The notes under the pieces are model-generated. The model saw only the letters and a program-made list of their open reading frames with translations. It ran no database searches and was not told the DNA's origin. This document shows, in pieces, positions 22,670 through 36,095 of a stretch of 64,000 nucleotides of DNA. Position numbers and translations under genes: made by a program. Numbering within the stretch: the stretch's first letter is position 1; each line of letters starts with the position of its first letter. Source of the DNA: Epiperipatus broadwayi (lineage: Eukaryota > Onychophora > Udeonychophora > Euonychophora > Peripatidae); NCBI GenBank assembly GCA_028023455.1, contig JAQFVV010013310.1, positions 1 to 64,000 on the forward strand, given 5' to 3'.

Positions 22670-25600
22670 CTATATAATTAATATATTTATGCTTTATAAA
22701 CTATTGAACTAGTTCATATATAAATTTCTATTTTAAAATAACTATTGCCTATAAATAACAAAATAATTATGATAATCTGCTAATTACTTATTACATATCT
22801 AGCAATATCAAACCAATTAATTTGTTACTATATAAAATGTATATCTGGTTCAAATGGTAATTTATTGAATTTACCATACCAAAAATAATATGTAATTATA
22901 AAAACACATACCATACCAATCATTTAAAATTCCCATAGTATCCTGTATTTATTATAAACTATATGGTGTAAGTGAATACATAACTTTTATCTACCAAAAT
23001 ATTATTAGCCAATAGGTTTGGGTTATAAACTGAATGACAACTAAAACAAGTTTATTTGTTTTAAATGAATTTAGAATTTATTAACAATAAACATAAAACA
23101 AAATAAATGACAAATAGACAATAGACATTTAAAATTTATAATATAAATAAATATTATGAAATGTAGTTTCCATTGAAATTAATATTAATAAAACAGATAT
23201 TGATACATTAAAATTCATCTGTATAATGTTTAATTTATAATATATATATATAGGTGTGTGTGACATGCAAAAAATGTTGTTGCACATATACACACTTTGA
23301 AATGCAAGAAAATTAATGACACTATTCTAATATTAAAAAAAAAAATTAAAAATAAAATGTAATGATCATAAGCTTACTTATTTGATCACTTTACTTTTCA
23401 AATAAAATACCAATAAATAATTACTACAATATAATTCTTTTAGATTTTCAATACTTATATAATATGCATTGAAATAAACTTGCAGTTAATGAATAAGAGA
23501 ATAATTCTTTAAATCAATGTTTTCATTGCTAAAATTTAACTATAAAAGTTCTAATTCAAAATAAACTTAACTCTTTTATTTCACATATATAAGACAAACA
23601 ATCACTTAACTTAAGATGTAGTGATCAATTATATTTATAAATATTATACAATTGAATACATAAATAAAAAAATACATATTAACGTATGACCTGAATCACC
23701 TGCTCCTGTATAGCACTTTAAAGAAACTCAAGAGTTCTAATGTCTAATCCATGAGCCATAATTTTAATGACATTTGTTAATTTCAATATTTTTCAAATAT
23801 AAAATTTTATCCTTCATTTTTCAGGTATTTAATGTTATAATGGCATTATGAGTGAACAGTTGTCAATCTCCATTTCTGATGGTACACCATCCAAATAAAC
23901 TGATTTAAATCCTGAGTTCTAATACTTCATCAATGTTATAAAATTATATCTGCAGATGAAAACAATTTTCATATACAATATTACAATGTTAGCTTTTATA
24001 TTTTATTACTGAAATATTTTCTTCACACACAATATCCATTTTTAGTAGGGAATTGTTAAGATCACTTTGACTTCTATAAATTACTTTCTTATTCCACTAA
24101 CAATATCTAGGTAATCCTGTACAATTTACCTTAACAAATATAATCCTTCTTATCCCATCATACTTATAACTATGTAAATACCTTTAAAATAAATAAATAA
24201 AGATATGAAAAGCTTGGGTTTGCATCTATGAAGGTCAGAACATCAGAGAGAAAGACTTCCAATTTTTCAGTCCCTTTTATAACCTTATATAATTGATATT
24301 ATTAAAAAGACAAAGTTACACTTTTTACTTAACTCTTATATCAAAATGACTGTGATCCACAATTAAAATTATTTTTTCAACAATAATAATAAAATGATAA
24401 AAATAAATAAATATTTTATAATCATTAGATATATCATATAAACATAACAACAAACACATTTAAAACAGTAAATATTCTTGTATATTGTTCATAATCTATT
24501 ATTCATGAATGCAAAAACCAAAATATATACAATAAAAAATAATAATTTTGTTAGAAAGCTATGAACTTTATTATTTATATATGCATTCTAAATAAACAAA
24601 ATTACTTCATAATTTTATCTTGTAACAATAATAATAATGCATTTCTTGCCTTAATATTTTATTGTCATAGTAACCAATTTAATGCCCTTTGGCTAAAGCA
24701 TTCTCTATCAAAATGAACTAAGAATAAAAACAATTATACTTGACATTTTGTCACATATTAAATTTACATCAAATTTCAGTTGGCATTGCATATATATACA
24801 TATTGTCCTACTGATTAAATTTAAAATAGATATTGTCATATTTAAAAATATATATTGTCATGATATTTTATGTTTAAGATTGTCAAGGGATGTTTATTCT
24901 GATTTGGAAGTTAGTGCAGCTACACCAGGATACAGAATAATATTCAACATTAATTTTTTTTATAATTTAAGTGATATTATAGGTAATTTCTTACATTAAA
25001 TTTTATTTTTATGTAAGAATATTACATAAGTTTGAACATATGTTTTGATAGGGTGTTAACATTTTGTTGTACATTTTAACAACAATTGATTTAAATGAAT
25101 AAATAACAAGTTTTACTTTCATACATGTGTATGATTATGTGTGCATGCATGTTTAGATTATCATATAAATTTAAAATCAAAATATTTTGAAATAATATAA
25201 CTATTAAAATATATATAAAATGTAGTAATATTTTGTCAAACAAGCTAATGTATTTTTTTTATTTAGTAATTTATTTTATTCTCTAATTTGTAATGTAATA
25301 AGAAGAGATTAAAACCATTGTTATTATTTTGTTTTAAAATATTTTCTTTTAAAAATTAAAAAAAAAAATTCTTCAAAAATACTGTGTATTTGACTGAACT
25401 CTAGTAAAGAGAAATAATAGTTATAATCAAAAGAGATAAATTCGAGTTGGTTTTAAGTACTGCTTCTAGATCAATGACTTAAATATTATATCAATAAGAA
25501 AAATATATAAAATGCCTGTCACTTCAATTTGAAGACTCTCTCTATATTTTTCAATCACTTTAATTGGTGTATTGCATTAGCTATAAATATAGTATAATCA

Positions 25601-28282
25601 TATTTTTTAAATGTTTAATTTAAAATAGATAATGTGACAAGCAGTCTTTGGAGATATGACTGAAGATAACAATTAAGAAATGGGTTTATTTTAAATGCAT
25701 TCTAAAACTTATAAAATGCATATGAAGTTTTGCTATATGGATTAATATTCATCTGTTATGCCAATAAATAATTTTCTAATGTTATGACAAATGAATAATG
25801 TTTTGGATTTAAAACATAATGATCTAGTCATTTTAAGAAGAATAAAACACATTTTTTATTATGTATTGACTAAAATGTTAACCATCAGTAAAATCTGCCA
25901 AGGACCATTTATCTTATTAAACTTCAAATATTTAAAAAAGGAAATAAGCTCTTGGGATTATTATACTTTTAAAAATGTCATTTCATGGATTTTTCCTTCA
26001 CATGAATTTAACATAGAATAATTGAACACTATGTGTATGGGCTGTGTTTAATATTCTATCATTTAATCAACAGATTGTATGTCTTATTTAAAATCCATTT
26101 AATGTATGTATTGGTATAAGTGAATATATATTGTTAAATGACTATAGAGTTGATTTAAAAACATTTATTTCATATATATTTCAAAATGAGAGACCTTTAT
26201 GAGGAATCTATAATTTATATGGTCCATAAGCTAGAGATCCTATTAATATTTGTTGAATTTGTAATTTAAAACTACAGAATTATATTTGATGACAATAATA
26301 TCATATCCATACGTATGAAAACCTAATTCCCTCAATCACACTATCAAAATATAAATTAATTTGTTTAGAAAATACTGCTAGCTCTTATAACTAACTGTAC
26401 CATTGATATATAATTCTTGTAATATGAATTGATGTTTAATTATATAGACCTATATAATTAATATAAAATGAAATAACTAAAGCTAGAATTTTCATTCAAT
26501 AGATAAATATTTTATTTACATTGGTAACTAAAATGTAGGTCATAAAATTGCTTATTAAAATAACATTAGCTTATAATAACAAGTATGTGTGTATTTACAC
26601 TATGGGTAATGTTAGACAAGGTACTTCTCTTGAATTAAAGGAAGATACATGTCCAGCTTAAATTTGCTGATAATAATTTACTATTGAGAATTACTATCTT
26701 ATTATGGTCTATGTTATGGATTAAATCTAAGTAAGTTATCTCAGCAAGTATTGTTCAATAATCATTAATTCTTTCGTGATTTAAGGCACCTTCTTTTAAT
26801 TGAATGCGTAAATGTTATTGTTTACTTTATACAGTACTATACATGAAATTATTCTTTAACACTTGTACATAACATGAATTAAATAAAATTAAAGACAAAA
26901 ACTTGAAGACATCACTAAAACATTTATCATTGAAATATTCACTATACTCAATAATGTGATAAAATTGATATAAGAATTTGTAGATATCCAAAATGAAACA
27001 ATAATAGCACCAGAGACTTTGATTGCAATACCTGGAATAATCCAACCTAATCTATTCTGTAATAATTGTAGTGTTTTTACTCTTTTATATATATGGTAGG
27101 TGGTTGATAAATATAAAATCCATTTTCAGTACGTACATGAATATATCGAAAGGTAAATGTTAACAATTTCTTTTAATATGAGTTATAAGTATTCATCTAT
27201 TTATTTTATTATCTACAAACATCATAATCCTATGCAGAATAAGTATATTTCCAGTAGAATATAATAAACTATAATGTCTGGTTGAAGGCATTATGATCTC
27301 ATTGGTATATTTGATATTCTATATTTTATTCCCATTCCTATAGTGAACAATTCTAAGGGAAGTTATTGAAAATTAATTTGGCTTCTTTTATAAAATTGGA
27401 ATTTAATTTTGTTTATTATGGCCAATACTTTATACCTAATGTGCATGCAATTATTTTGATTTATATGTGTATGTTAATGGCAATTCAAATGGCTATTTTC
27501 TAAAAGCAAGAACAAATTTATAATGCACTGGAAATCATGGTTTTTATTCATTAGATGACCTTAATTTAAATCCATGATTCTATGAAAACAGACATTGGTG
27601 TGTTTGAATCTAGCAATCTATTTTTATTGTTCTATTTCTAACTGTTTTTACAAATATGGACATTTCAGAAAATATAGTTTATTGTAGATAGTTTATAGAA
27701 GTATCTGTGTGTAGATTCTCTCTCAAAAAATAAAAGTATCCAATAAAATTAATAAAAGAGTTTCCTTTGTAATACATCTTATTGATGTTATTTTCAGGAA
27801 AAAGAACATCTTTTTATAATTTCCTTTTTTGTTGCAATATCATTTTTTTCTTGTGCATTTCATTTGATTATTGCATTAAACAATTGATGTGTAAAGTCTT
27901 TGTTTTGATTATGATTTCATTTTTTTAAATATTTACAGAAACAAAATGTGAACATTTAAAATTTATTTCAGTGGTAAACACAAATATCTATCAGATGAAG
28001 TCAAACTTATTATTTTCTGATGAATAATAATCATTTTATCATATATTTTATGTTGCTATGTGAGACAAAGAAAAACGTCAGAAAATGTAGACTACGAGAG
28101 GATTAATAGTTATAATATATTGTTTACAAAATAACAACTATAAGAAATTAACTTTTATTTGTAATATAAATGATCAGTAAACAAACTAAAATAGATTAAC
28201 ATTTTTTGTATATATATGTGTGTGTGTAATAAATTAAGTTCGATGTCTGTATTCATTCCACAATATATGTAATATTCAAATC
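22670..28282. other. AT-rich DNA, no supported gene
   Basis: Small (TA)n runs (23240, 24790) and several short open frames of AT-rich composition (for example 24748-24999, 25791-26021 and minus 26827-27045). None has a recognisable domain, so none is called. No dispersed family from elsewhere in the window is seen. Confidence 0.55.
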
Positions 28283-28709
28283 AATATATATATCAAAATA
28301 CAGTAAAATTCACATAAATTATCTTATTTTTAGAAGTACTTTTAACTATATATCTTGTAGTCTTTATCAACTATATAACATTGAATAATCAAAATGAGAC
28401 AACCCTTTACAATATTCATAATTCAATTCAGATTTCCAACAATTCTATTATTTTAACATAATAAATGTAAAATAAAAGAGGCTATGTTTATTTCAAGAAA
28501 TCTTCAAATGTTAATGAATTGGCAGTCATCAAATGTTAAAATAACAGAATTGTGGTGAATCTGAATTGAACTATGGGTATTGTGAAGGATTGTTTCATTT
28601 TGATTATTCAATGTTATATAGTTGGTAAAGATTACAAGATGTATAGTAGAAAGTACTTCTGAAAATAAGATAATTTATGTGAATTTTACTGTATTTTGAT
28701 ATATATATA
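28283..28709. repeat. Inverted repeat, arms of about 180 bp
   Basis: The left arm (TATCAAAATACAGTAAAATT, through ACTATATAACATTGAATAAT, to TTATTTTAACAT near 28463) is mirrored by the right arm, about 28531-28709. Divergence is moderate. There is no hammerhead core and no coding capacity. Confidence 0.8.
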
Positions 28710-28752
28710 ACAAGTCATAAATTTTGTAACTTGCTTTTAAGCATGCATTTAA

Positions 28753-29023
28753 ATGATCACTAAATGGAGCTTACCAATAACCCTAATCAAGCTTTATTTC
28801 ATAAGTACCAGAAGAGAAAGAATTCAAAATCTCTATTGGAAAGTCCCTATCTCCAGACCCATTGGTTTATGGCTCACCTCAGTGAGTGCTGGGACTCTAA
28901 AAACTAGATCTAAAATACTAACTCAAAAGTCAGCACTTATAAAACACGTTTCTATCAATTTCTTTTGGCACTTATAAAATAAAGCTTGATTAGAGCTATT
29001 GGTAAGCTCCATCTAGTAATCAT
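28753..29023. mobile_element. MITE-like element with terminal inverted repeats of about 55 bp
   Basis: The left end carries GGAGCTTACCAATA...AATCAAGCTTTATTT (28753-28806). The right end is its complement (28968-29023). Total length is 271 bp with a unique interior, so it is the size and shape of a non-autonomous DNA transposon. I could not fix a target duplication in the AT-rich flanks, so the superfamily is unknown. Confidence 0.6.
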
Positions 29024-29739
29024 ATATATATATATATATGTTGTTTATTGAAGATAACAAATATTTTTGGTAGTGAGTATGTGCAATGTCTCAGCATCGT
29101 ATTATAGTTAAAACAATTAGAAAATTTTAGAATAAACTATTCCAAACTATTAACCATATTAATCAATATCGAATTATTTATTTTGTAATTAAAATTGTTT
29201 TATTTATTAAATTTGAATTAATAGTCTTATTTGATTTGATGATGATGATGATGATGATGATAATAATAATAATTCAAATATCTTAAATATTTGAAATTCA
29301 ACTAGCAAAATAATATAGATTTTAGACTTTATTAGCATTCAGTATATTATTAAAGGTTAACCTAATATTTTCATAGACATCAATTGGTATTATTCAAACA
29401 TAAAAAGCTAGCCAATAAATTATTGATGCAAACTTTACATATAATAATCAAGTTTAAATATTTGTTTCATCCTTTAACATTATCATAAATTTTATTACAT
29501 AATAATATAAGAGTTATTTTGTGAATTAATTATGATATAAACTATTACTGAATATATATGTTATAAATTTTAAAATGAATTATTGTTTATTTTGTGTATT
29601 GCAATTTTGATGTCCAGTCAGGTTATTTGATTAATAATTAAATAGTATCAATAGATTTTAATTTATTCCAGTATAGATGTTAAATTGATAAAAAATCAAG
29701 TCATATGACCTAATTTTAATAAAGCTTCTATTTACAAAT
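29024..29739. other. AT-rich DNA with a GATGAT run at 29239
   Basis: Simple repeat only; nothing else recognised. Confidence 0.5.
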
Positions 29740-29795
29740 GTTATATATAGAGTAAGTTAAAAACAAACTCTTATGAAGCTTCAAAAATACCCTCA

Positions 29796-29837
29796 ACCTC
29801 AGACCGCGGTTTCTGCCTCTAGCGTCATCAGTGAGGT
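29796..29837 (-). ncRNA. Hammerhead ribozyme motif, family C, minus copy
   Basis: Exact mirror of the plus copy at 29882-29923, with the same core, stems and GTC triplet. Predicted cleavage lies at the complement of 29802. Confidence 0.65.
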
Positions 29838-29881
29838 GTTGATAAAATGCTGGACTAGTTCTAGTATTTTTATTCCCTAGC

Positions 29882-29923
29882 ACCTCACTGATGACGCTAG
29901 AGGCAGAAACCGCGGTCTGAGGT
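29882..29923 (+). ncRNA. Hammerhead ribozyme motif, family C, plus copy
   Basis: ACCTCA, CTGATGA (29888-29894), stem II GC/GC around loop TAGAG with a C-A at its base, GAAA (29906-29909), stem III CC-GC-GG, T-C ending at 29917 and TGAGGT. Stem I is six perfect Watson-Crick pairs. Stem III is two G-C pairs beyond A-U. Stem II is short, only two pairs, which is the weakest part of the call. Confidence 0.68.
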
Positions 29924-29980
29924 TGAGGGTATTTTTGAAGCTTCATAAGAGTTTGTTTTTAACTTACTCTATTATATAAC

Positions 29981-30965
29981 ATTAGTATAGATGTTAATAT
30001 ACTTTATTTGTAGGGTTACATAAAATTATTGTTCTTAATTATCCCATTACACATTTTGGCTTGCTCAATTTATGTGGCCCTATTAATTTCAGTTAGCTTA
30101 TTTATACAGTTATAGATTTGGCTTACTCAAAGACCTGGGACTTATAAAAGTAACCATCCCCATTTATAAATAATTATTTAGCTAAAATCAATTAAACTTT
30201 TCCCCTAAAATTACCTGATTTAAAAATATATTTAAATATAGTCTAAATCTATTGGCAGGAATTGATTTGTGGCTCTCTTGACTTTATTTTATTTTAATGA
30301 CATATCAATATTTTTTATTATGCCAAAAAAAAAAAAAAAATTTTGAATTACTAATTTATTTATTTATTTATTATTATTTTTTTTTTTTTGGGGGGGGGGG
30401 GTATTTCTATATATGTATTCTTATTTACCTACACATATATTTGAATGAAAGTATACATAGGCAAACATTTAATTATATAAGCAAGTAGAATAAAACCTAG
30501 GTTTAATAAAATAATAGTAATTGGTAAGATATTTTCTAGCACAGTTAAAACTGTACTTCTAAACAGAATTTGGTTTAATATGACAGTACAACACATATCA
30601 TCTGTTTAGAATTAAAATTATAATAACAAGTTGAGGGTGCGTGCATTCAAGGTTATTTTGTAATTCTTAAACTTTAAATTTTAGTTAAAATTTTTATTTA
30701 AAAAAACAATAGTATTTTATGAATAAGAGTGAAGGGAAAAGAATATTATGGTGAATGCATTATGATAGGACGGTTCTGTTTGTGTGGAGATAATATTTCA
30801 CTAAAAAGTCATACTCACATTTGAAGGACTTAAATAATAAGTATTTAGAAATAATTTATTTATTCTAAATTAATAAAGTGTGTTTATGTAATCTAGAAAA
30901 CTTTTTTAAAATACCATTTAGAAAGAAAAAGCATTTGCACAAGTTTAATTTATATATATATTTAA
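29981..30965. other. AT-rich DNA with A-, T- and G-runs
   Basis: An A-run at 30325-30340 and a T-run followed by twelve G (30390-30401). No gene. The G-run is unusual in this composition. Confidence 0.6.
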
Positions 30966-31071
30966 GTGTCATAGCATCGGCTGGGATGTGAACCTGCTAC
31001 CTGGGCAACTGCCTGCAAGTGCAAGGCAGTTGCGCTGACCTCTTGACCACCAATGCAAGACTAATTTATAT
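30966..31071 (-). mobile_element. Short tRNA-derived SINE, diverged copy
   Basis: Complement of the 21.15 kb element with substitutions. The minus strand reads GTGGTCAAGAGGTCAGCGCA, then CCTTGCACTTGCAGGCAG, a B-box region with CACATCCC in place of the usual TTCGCCTCC, and ends CGATGCTATGACAC. Confidence 0.7.
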
Positions 31072-34000
31072 TTTGTACAAAAGTTTCTGTGATTTGTTTA
31101 TTTTGTCACTTGGATATAGTTACCATAATCAAAAATTACAAATTTAGGTCAATTTTCTTGAAAAAATGCTTATTCATTCTATCATTTTTTTGTTGTCTTG
31201 TATTTTGATAAACAAAATGATGTATGAATAAATAAGACTTCTTGGAATAGTTGCACAACCCTCCCCAGCTATTTTTAACATTACCAAGAACATCTCAGTA
31301 AATCACTATTTAAGGATCACCATGCAAACCTCAATTAATAATAATATTCATAAGAGTAATTAAAAAAAATTAGAATTCAATTTTATTTACAACTCACAAT
31401 TTAAAACTTAACCGTAGATCTCTAACATTAATGAAATTAATTGTTGATTATATTTAAATTATTTACCATGCATAAATTCATTATTTTGTTTATTAATGCT
31501 TTCATTAAAACAGGTCGAGTGCTTATAGTGCATTATACGATTGTGGCAGCTGATTCTTTGAAATGTTTTCTTTTTTAAATTGTGAAAAAACTCTAAGCAT
31601 GATGACCACATAAATCCCAGCATTAGTTGCTGTTTAATTCCATCTTTAAAATGATATATCACAATTTGAAATTGGATAAAATTTAAATTTTTTATTAATA
31701 TTTTTATTAATAGGTGCATTTAATTTGCTTCTTTTCTGGTCAGTTTACTAGTTTACATGAGGACAAAAAAGGCAGAAAATCTCTATCAACCTTACCAGTT
31801 AATAAAATGGATTAAAATATGCTGAAGATTTGTATTTCAAGACCTTCAATGCAATATAATTGTAATCATGGAATATCGGGAATATCAGTCATAAGTATTC
31901 AATTTTAATTTTTTAATTATTTGAATATTAAAATTTTTTTAAAATTATTTGATAAATAGTATAATTTATTAATTTGTGTGCATTTGTATTGGTGAGTCTG
32001 TGTAGTATATAAATTATATAATATTAAATCATTTATGCTCTTTATTATACAGTATATAAATTTGTATTCAAATATAACAAAAGCAGTTTTTGTACAGTGT
32101 AATTTTGGGTCTCTGATCCAAGTTTGAGGCAACCTTATTTTATAGACATAATGATTCTCAAAAGGTTTAATAATTTATTAATGTGTTTATATTTGTATTT
32201 GTGTTTGCACCTGTATGTTTGTGTTTGTATAACAAGTAATGATTTACATATATAGAGCAGTGCAATATAAATTTTAAGACTGATTATCAAATGTACAGAA
32301 AGGTTGCAGTTGATAAAGCAAACACAAAATTTACTGGACATAGTACCATGTGAAAATATAAACATTTAAGACCAATAAAGAGAGATTTCAAATGGTGTGT
32401 GTGTGTGTAGTGGTAGCTACAATGGTTATGCATATACTGCATGGAATTATATGCAGACAAAGAATCAAATTCTGATTCTTGCCAATACCTTGATACTCAT
32501 GCTGTGGAGTCAGTAGTTTTGCCTCATCTTGTATCATATTATTTTTAAGTCTGTAGCTAGAAATTGAGCTATATGCAAATAAATTATATCTCTGGGGGAC
32601 AATAAATATAACACAATTGTATTACTGGTGTACATGAAAAATATACACACCACTGATATACACAAAAAATTTAAAACGAAGAGATGAAACTTATTTTATC
32701 AGTGGTACAGACAGAAGCCTACAATTTCTAGTTTTAGATAGACAAGAAACCAATTGCTATGATGACAAATGCCTGTCCACCTTCTAGAAATGATTTGTTT
32801 TGTATCTTTTATTAGGATGAATCTTTTTCTTATAGACATTTTTGAGATTTGTTAACTTTTGGAGTACAAGATAAAAATGAAGAATTCTATGCGACTAGTT
32901 TTGGAGATTCTGAAGCTATGAATTATCTCAGGTAAAAAGTATTATATAGGGTTTGAAAGATAATTTTATGAGGAATAAAAAAAAAAGTATCAATGAAGAT
33001 GTAATTTAAACTTAGTTAATGTTAGATTAGAAATTATGAATAAACAATAAAGTAATTAATTATGTCAGATGTTGAAGTTTCTTTTTTCATTATTTTTTAA
33101 ATAATTATCACTATTTGTCTTAGCCTTATTGTTTTCCTTAGTTTTTCTAGTTTTTATCAATGTAAAGTTTTTTGCGCCAACGTTATTAAAACTGAAGTTA
33201 TTGTGAAAATTGTGTCTGAGGTCTTTTTTTTAAAATTTAATATGGCGTCTAGAGAATCAACAATTAAATTAAGACATTTAAGAAATGAACAATTTCCGAA
33301 GAAATATCATGCTATTTCAGATATCTATCTTATTTGCATGTTAATGGATCTGTGAACAGGACACCAAAAGGAAATAATTATTATCAGAAATCAAATATTT
33401 AAGAAGTAAGAAAAAACTATTTATTTTGTATTATTTAAAAAAGGGAAATTTTATTTATATGAAAAAAAAGATGATTTTTTTAGCTCTCAAAGTTTGAAGT
33501 AACTCAGTAAATATCCAAATCAAACAAAAGGTATATTGTTATTATCATTGTCAATGACATGAAATGAATTTTACTGCGCACTTCTTATATAATATATAAA
33601 AAAATATTATGGATTCTTTTAATTAAAGAGTATTAATATGTCATTATAATTCGTTGATTTGCTTAAACTTTGGTTAACCTGTGGGTGGATATATGATATG
33701 TGTTTGTATAAAAATACAACTTAAAAAACCCAATTGTCTTTTAAATTAAAATATATTTTGATTATAATTATTATATTTTGCTAACTTTTAAATAACAATT
33801 ACTTTAATTTATTTTAGAATAGCATTTTCTTTTGGTTTTGGGGCATTACTTTATTTATTATAAAGTTTCCAAGTGAGAAATAAATTCCCAGACTTATATT
33901 TACTTGAATAAGTGTCTTTATTCTTAAACAGATCACAACAAAGGAAGAATTCCACTGTAGTTAGGACAGAAGGTGCTTCCATATATACTTTATTATTAAA

Positions 34001-34735
34001 GTCAAATATGTTATTCAGTAAATAAAGAATCAGAATCATCATTTTAAATCAAAATGAGAATGGATCTGGGTTAGAGATACATTGAGGTTTATATTGTTGA
34101 AATGTGCTAATACTTTTAAATTATAGTTTAAAGATAAATCACCAGTTGTTCCTTCCTGAAATTCTCAAACATGCTTATTTATTCTTCTTTTGTTTTAATA
34201 GAAGTAAAGATAAGAGATGTATTTGGCTACATTTAAGTAACTTTAATTCAAGTAATTTAATCTGGTTTCATTATATTAATTCATAACACATACATGCAAT
34301 TTAATTGATTTTTTTTACCTTTGTATTTTTAGGGATCTGAAAACAAAATCGATACATATGTAATTTTTTGAACTAGACGTTGGAAATAAATATTAATTTT
34401 GTCTATTCTATTTGTATACCATGCACACATTGAATTAAACTATAATGGACGAGAGAGCTATATTATTTTCTTGAGAATCAAAATATTGATCTTGTAATAA
34501 ATTATTATATTTTATCAAATCTGGCTACATATTTTTCTTTAGTCAAGATTGTAAAAGATATTATAGAGAAGAGTGGGGAGGGATAACAGATTTGTAATTA
34601 GAGTATCTAGTTTAGCCCTGGTGCTCAAACGATAATTTCATGTTAGTATAAAAATCACGCACGTACACACACACTTAACATACATACCCAATGTATATAT
34701 AAAAAATTAATAATTAAATTATTTTAAAATAAATG
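31072..34735. other. AT-rich DNA, no supported gene
   Basis: A short TG run at 32397. At 32405-32480 there is weak tRNA-like spacing, not called. At 33241-33354 a 37-codon frame begins ATGGCGTCTAGAGAATC with a reasonable start context (MASRESTIKLRHLRNEQF), but it is too short to call. Confidence 0.5.
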
Positions 34736-34795
34736 TTAAAAAACAGGCAAAACTCTCCATACAGAAATGGTGATCATGTGATGTTTAGTGGTTTA
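34736..34795 (+). repeat. Family A, internally deleted remnant A5
   Basis: The left end AAACAGGCAAAACTCTCC followed by ATACAG is joined directly to the family tail GGTGATCATGTGATGTTTAG. The whole middle, including the hammerhead, is missing. Confidence 0.75.
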
Positions 34796-35419
34796 AAATA
34801 AATGTTATATGTATTTATATAATTTTATTTATCATTAATTAGATTAAACTGGAATTCACCATTGTGAGTATTAAAAATAATCAGATTAAATGCAGTTTGA
34901 CAGCAATAAACATTGTCTTTGACTTTTTGCTATATCAATGTCTGCATTCATTTCGTATCTCCATCACCAGTTATTGCAATCGTAGCATTTCTGAGCTCCA
35001 TTAAGTTAATGCTTTATTAATTTGTCAGTATAAATTACAAATAATGTTATATATATATAATTTAGCAATGTATATAATTGTAATCTTATGGAGGAAATTA
35101 ACTTTCACACATGCACTAATAGATTAATACATTACATTTACATACACTCTCTTGTCATCAAGAATTTTAAAAACATAAGTGAATCATTTACGTTTACAGC
35201 TGATACTTTTATATAAGCCAACAAATACTGGCCATGCTTAAATAAGAACTTGATCTTATTATGTGCCTGATATTTCAACTGACAAATTATTTGTACAAAT
35301 TTAGTTTATATATCACAGGGAAGTGAAAGTTCCTCATTTTTAAGTACCTGTCATTTTAAATTATATTAGCTTGAATATATGTAAATAAAAATAACTTAGT
35401 GATATATATATATATTTAT
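34796..35419. other. AT-rich DNA, no supported gene
   Basis: Nothing recognised. Confidence 0.45.
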
Positions 35420-36095
35420 CTAATGGATTTGAACTGAGACTTTCAAGCTTTCTTTAGCTATCCACTTCATCTCATACAACTGGTACATATGACCACACAC
35501 ATGTGTAAAATGTAAATGATTTCCAATACACATATTTGATGCTGAACCAGTACTCATTAATTGGTTCAGATAATCATCTCCCACAGACATAAACATAATC
35601 AGTGTTCAGTTTATATGAAAATAGCAAATCTTCAAACTTTAATGAACAGGTTTCAATCTTCTGACCCTCCAACTCTTCAGCCATCCATATCATTAAAAGT
35701 CTGCTGATGAAACACCCAAATCCCCTATTGATGCCAATATTATTGTCATGCCCATATTGACCTTAAGTCACTATGACTCCTCATGTATAGGACCTTATCT
35801 ATTTAAATACACAGAAGAGGGATGGGCAGGATACAGGCTAAATTTGTAATATTTGATTATATCAGTATAATTTATATATCTGGAGATATGTAATTATATA
35901 AGAGATTTGAACACAGCTCTCTTCCATTATCCACTCCATCTCATACAACTGATACACCTGACTATCCACATGTGTAAAGATAAATGATCTCCAATATACA
36001 TATTTCATGCTGAACCAATGCTTATTAGTTGGTCCAGATCATCATCTCCCACATATATATATAATCAGCGCTCGGTTTATATAAATTACACTTGC
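35420..36095 (-). repeat. Family B hammerhead repeat, two direct minus-strand copies (B2)
   Basis: Two same-direction copies are joined; the second begins near 35895. Blocks include ATGCTGAACCAGTACTCAT and GGTTTCAATCTTCTGACCC. Hammerhead sites at about 35540-35585 (TTAATGA, CAAA) and about 35998-36040 (CTAATAA, GAAA intact) both have core changes. Confidence 0.75.

Larger units (their letters stand above)
29741..29978. repeat. Family C near-perfect palindrome with two hammerheads
   Basis: Arms 29741-29838 and 29881-29978 are almost exactly complementary over about 98 bp around a 42-bp spacer. GC-rich blocks (CCTCAACCTCAGACCGCGG) stand out from the AT-rich flanks. The near-identity of the arms suggests recent origin or gene conversion between arms. 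Confidence 0.9.

Noticed and set aside
25791-26021. 76-codon plus-strand frame (MNNVLDLKHNDLVILRRIKH)
   Set aside because: Length is within chance for this composition and nothing around it supports a gene.
32405-32480. Possible tRNA or SINE head (GTGGTAGCTACAATGG ... AATCAAATTC)
   Set aside because: Boxes are degenerate and no second copy is seen in the window.
33241-33354. 37-codon frame beginning MASRESTIKLRHLRNEQF
   Set aside because: Good start context, but too short, no splice donor that I trust, no homology recognised.
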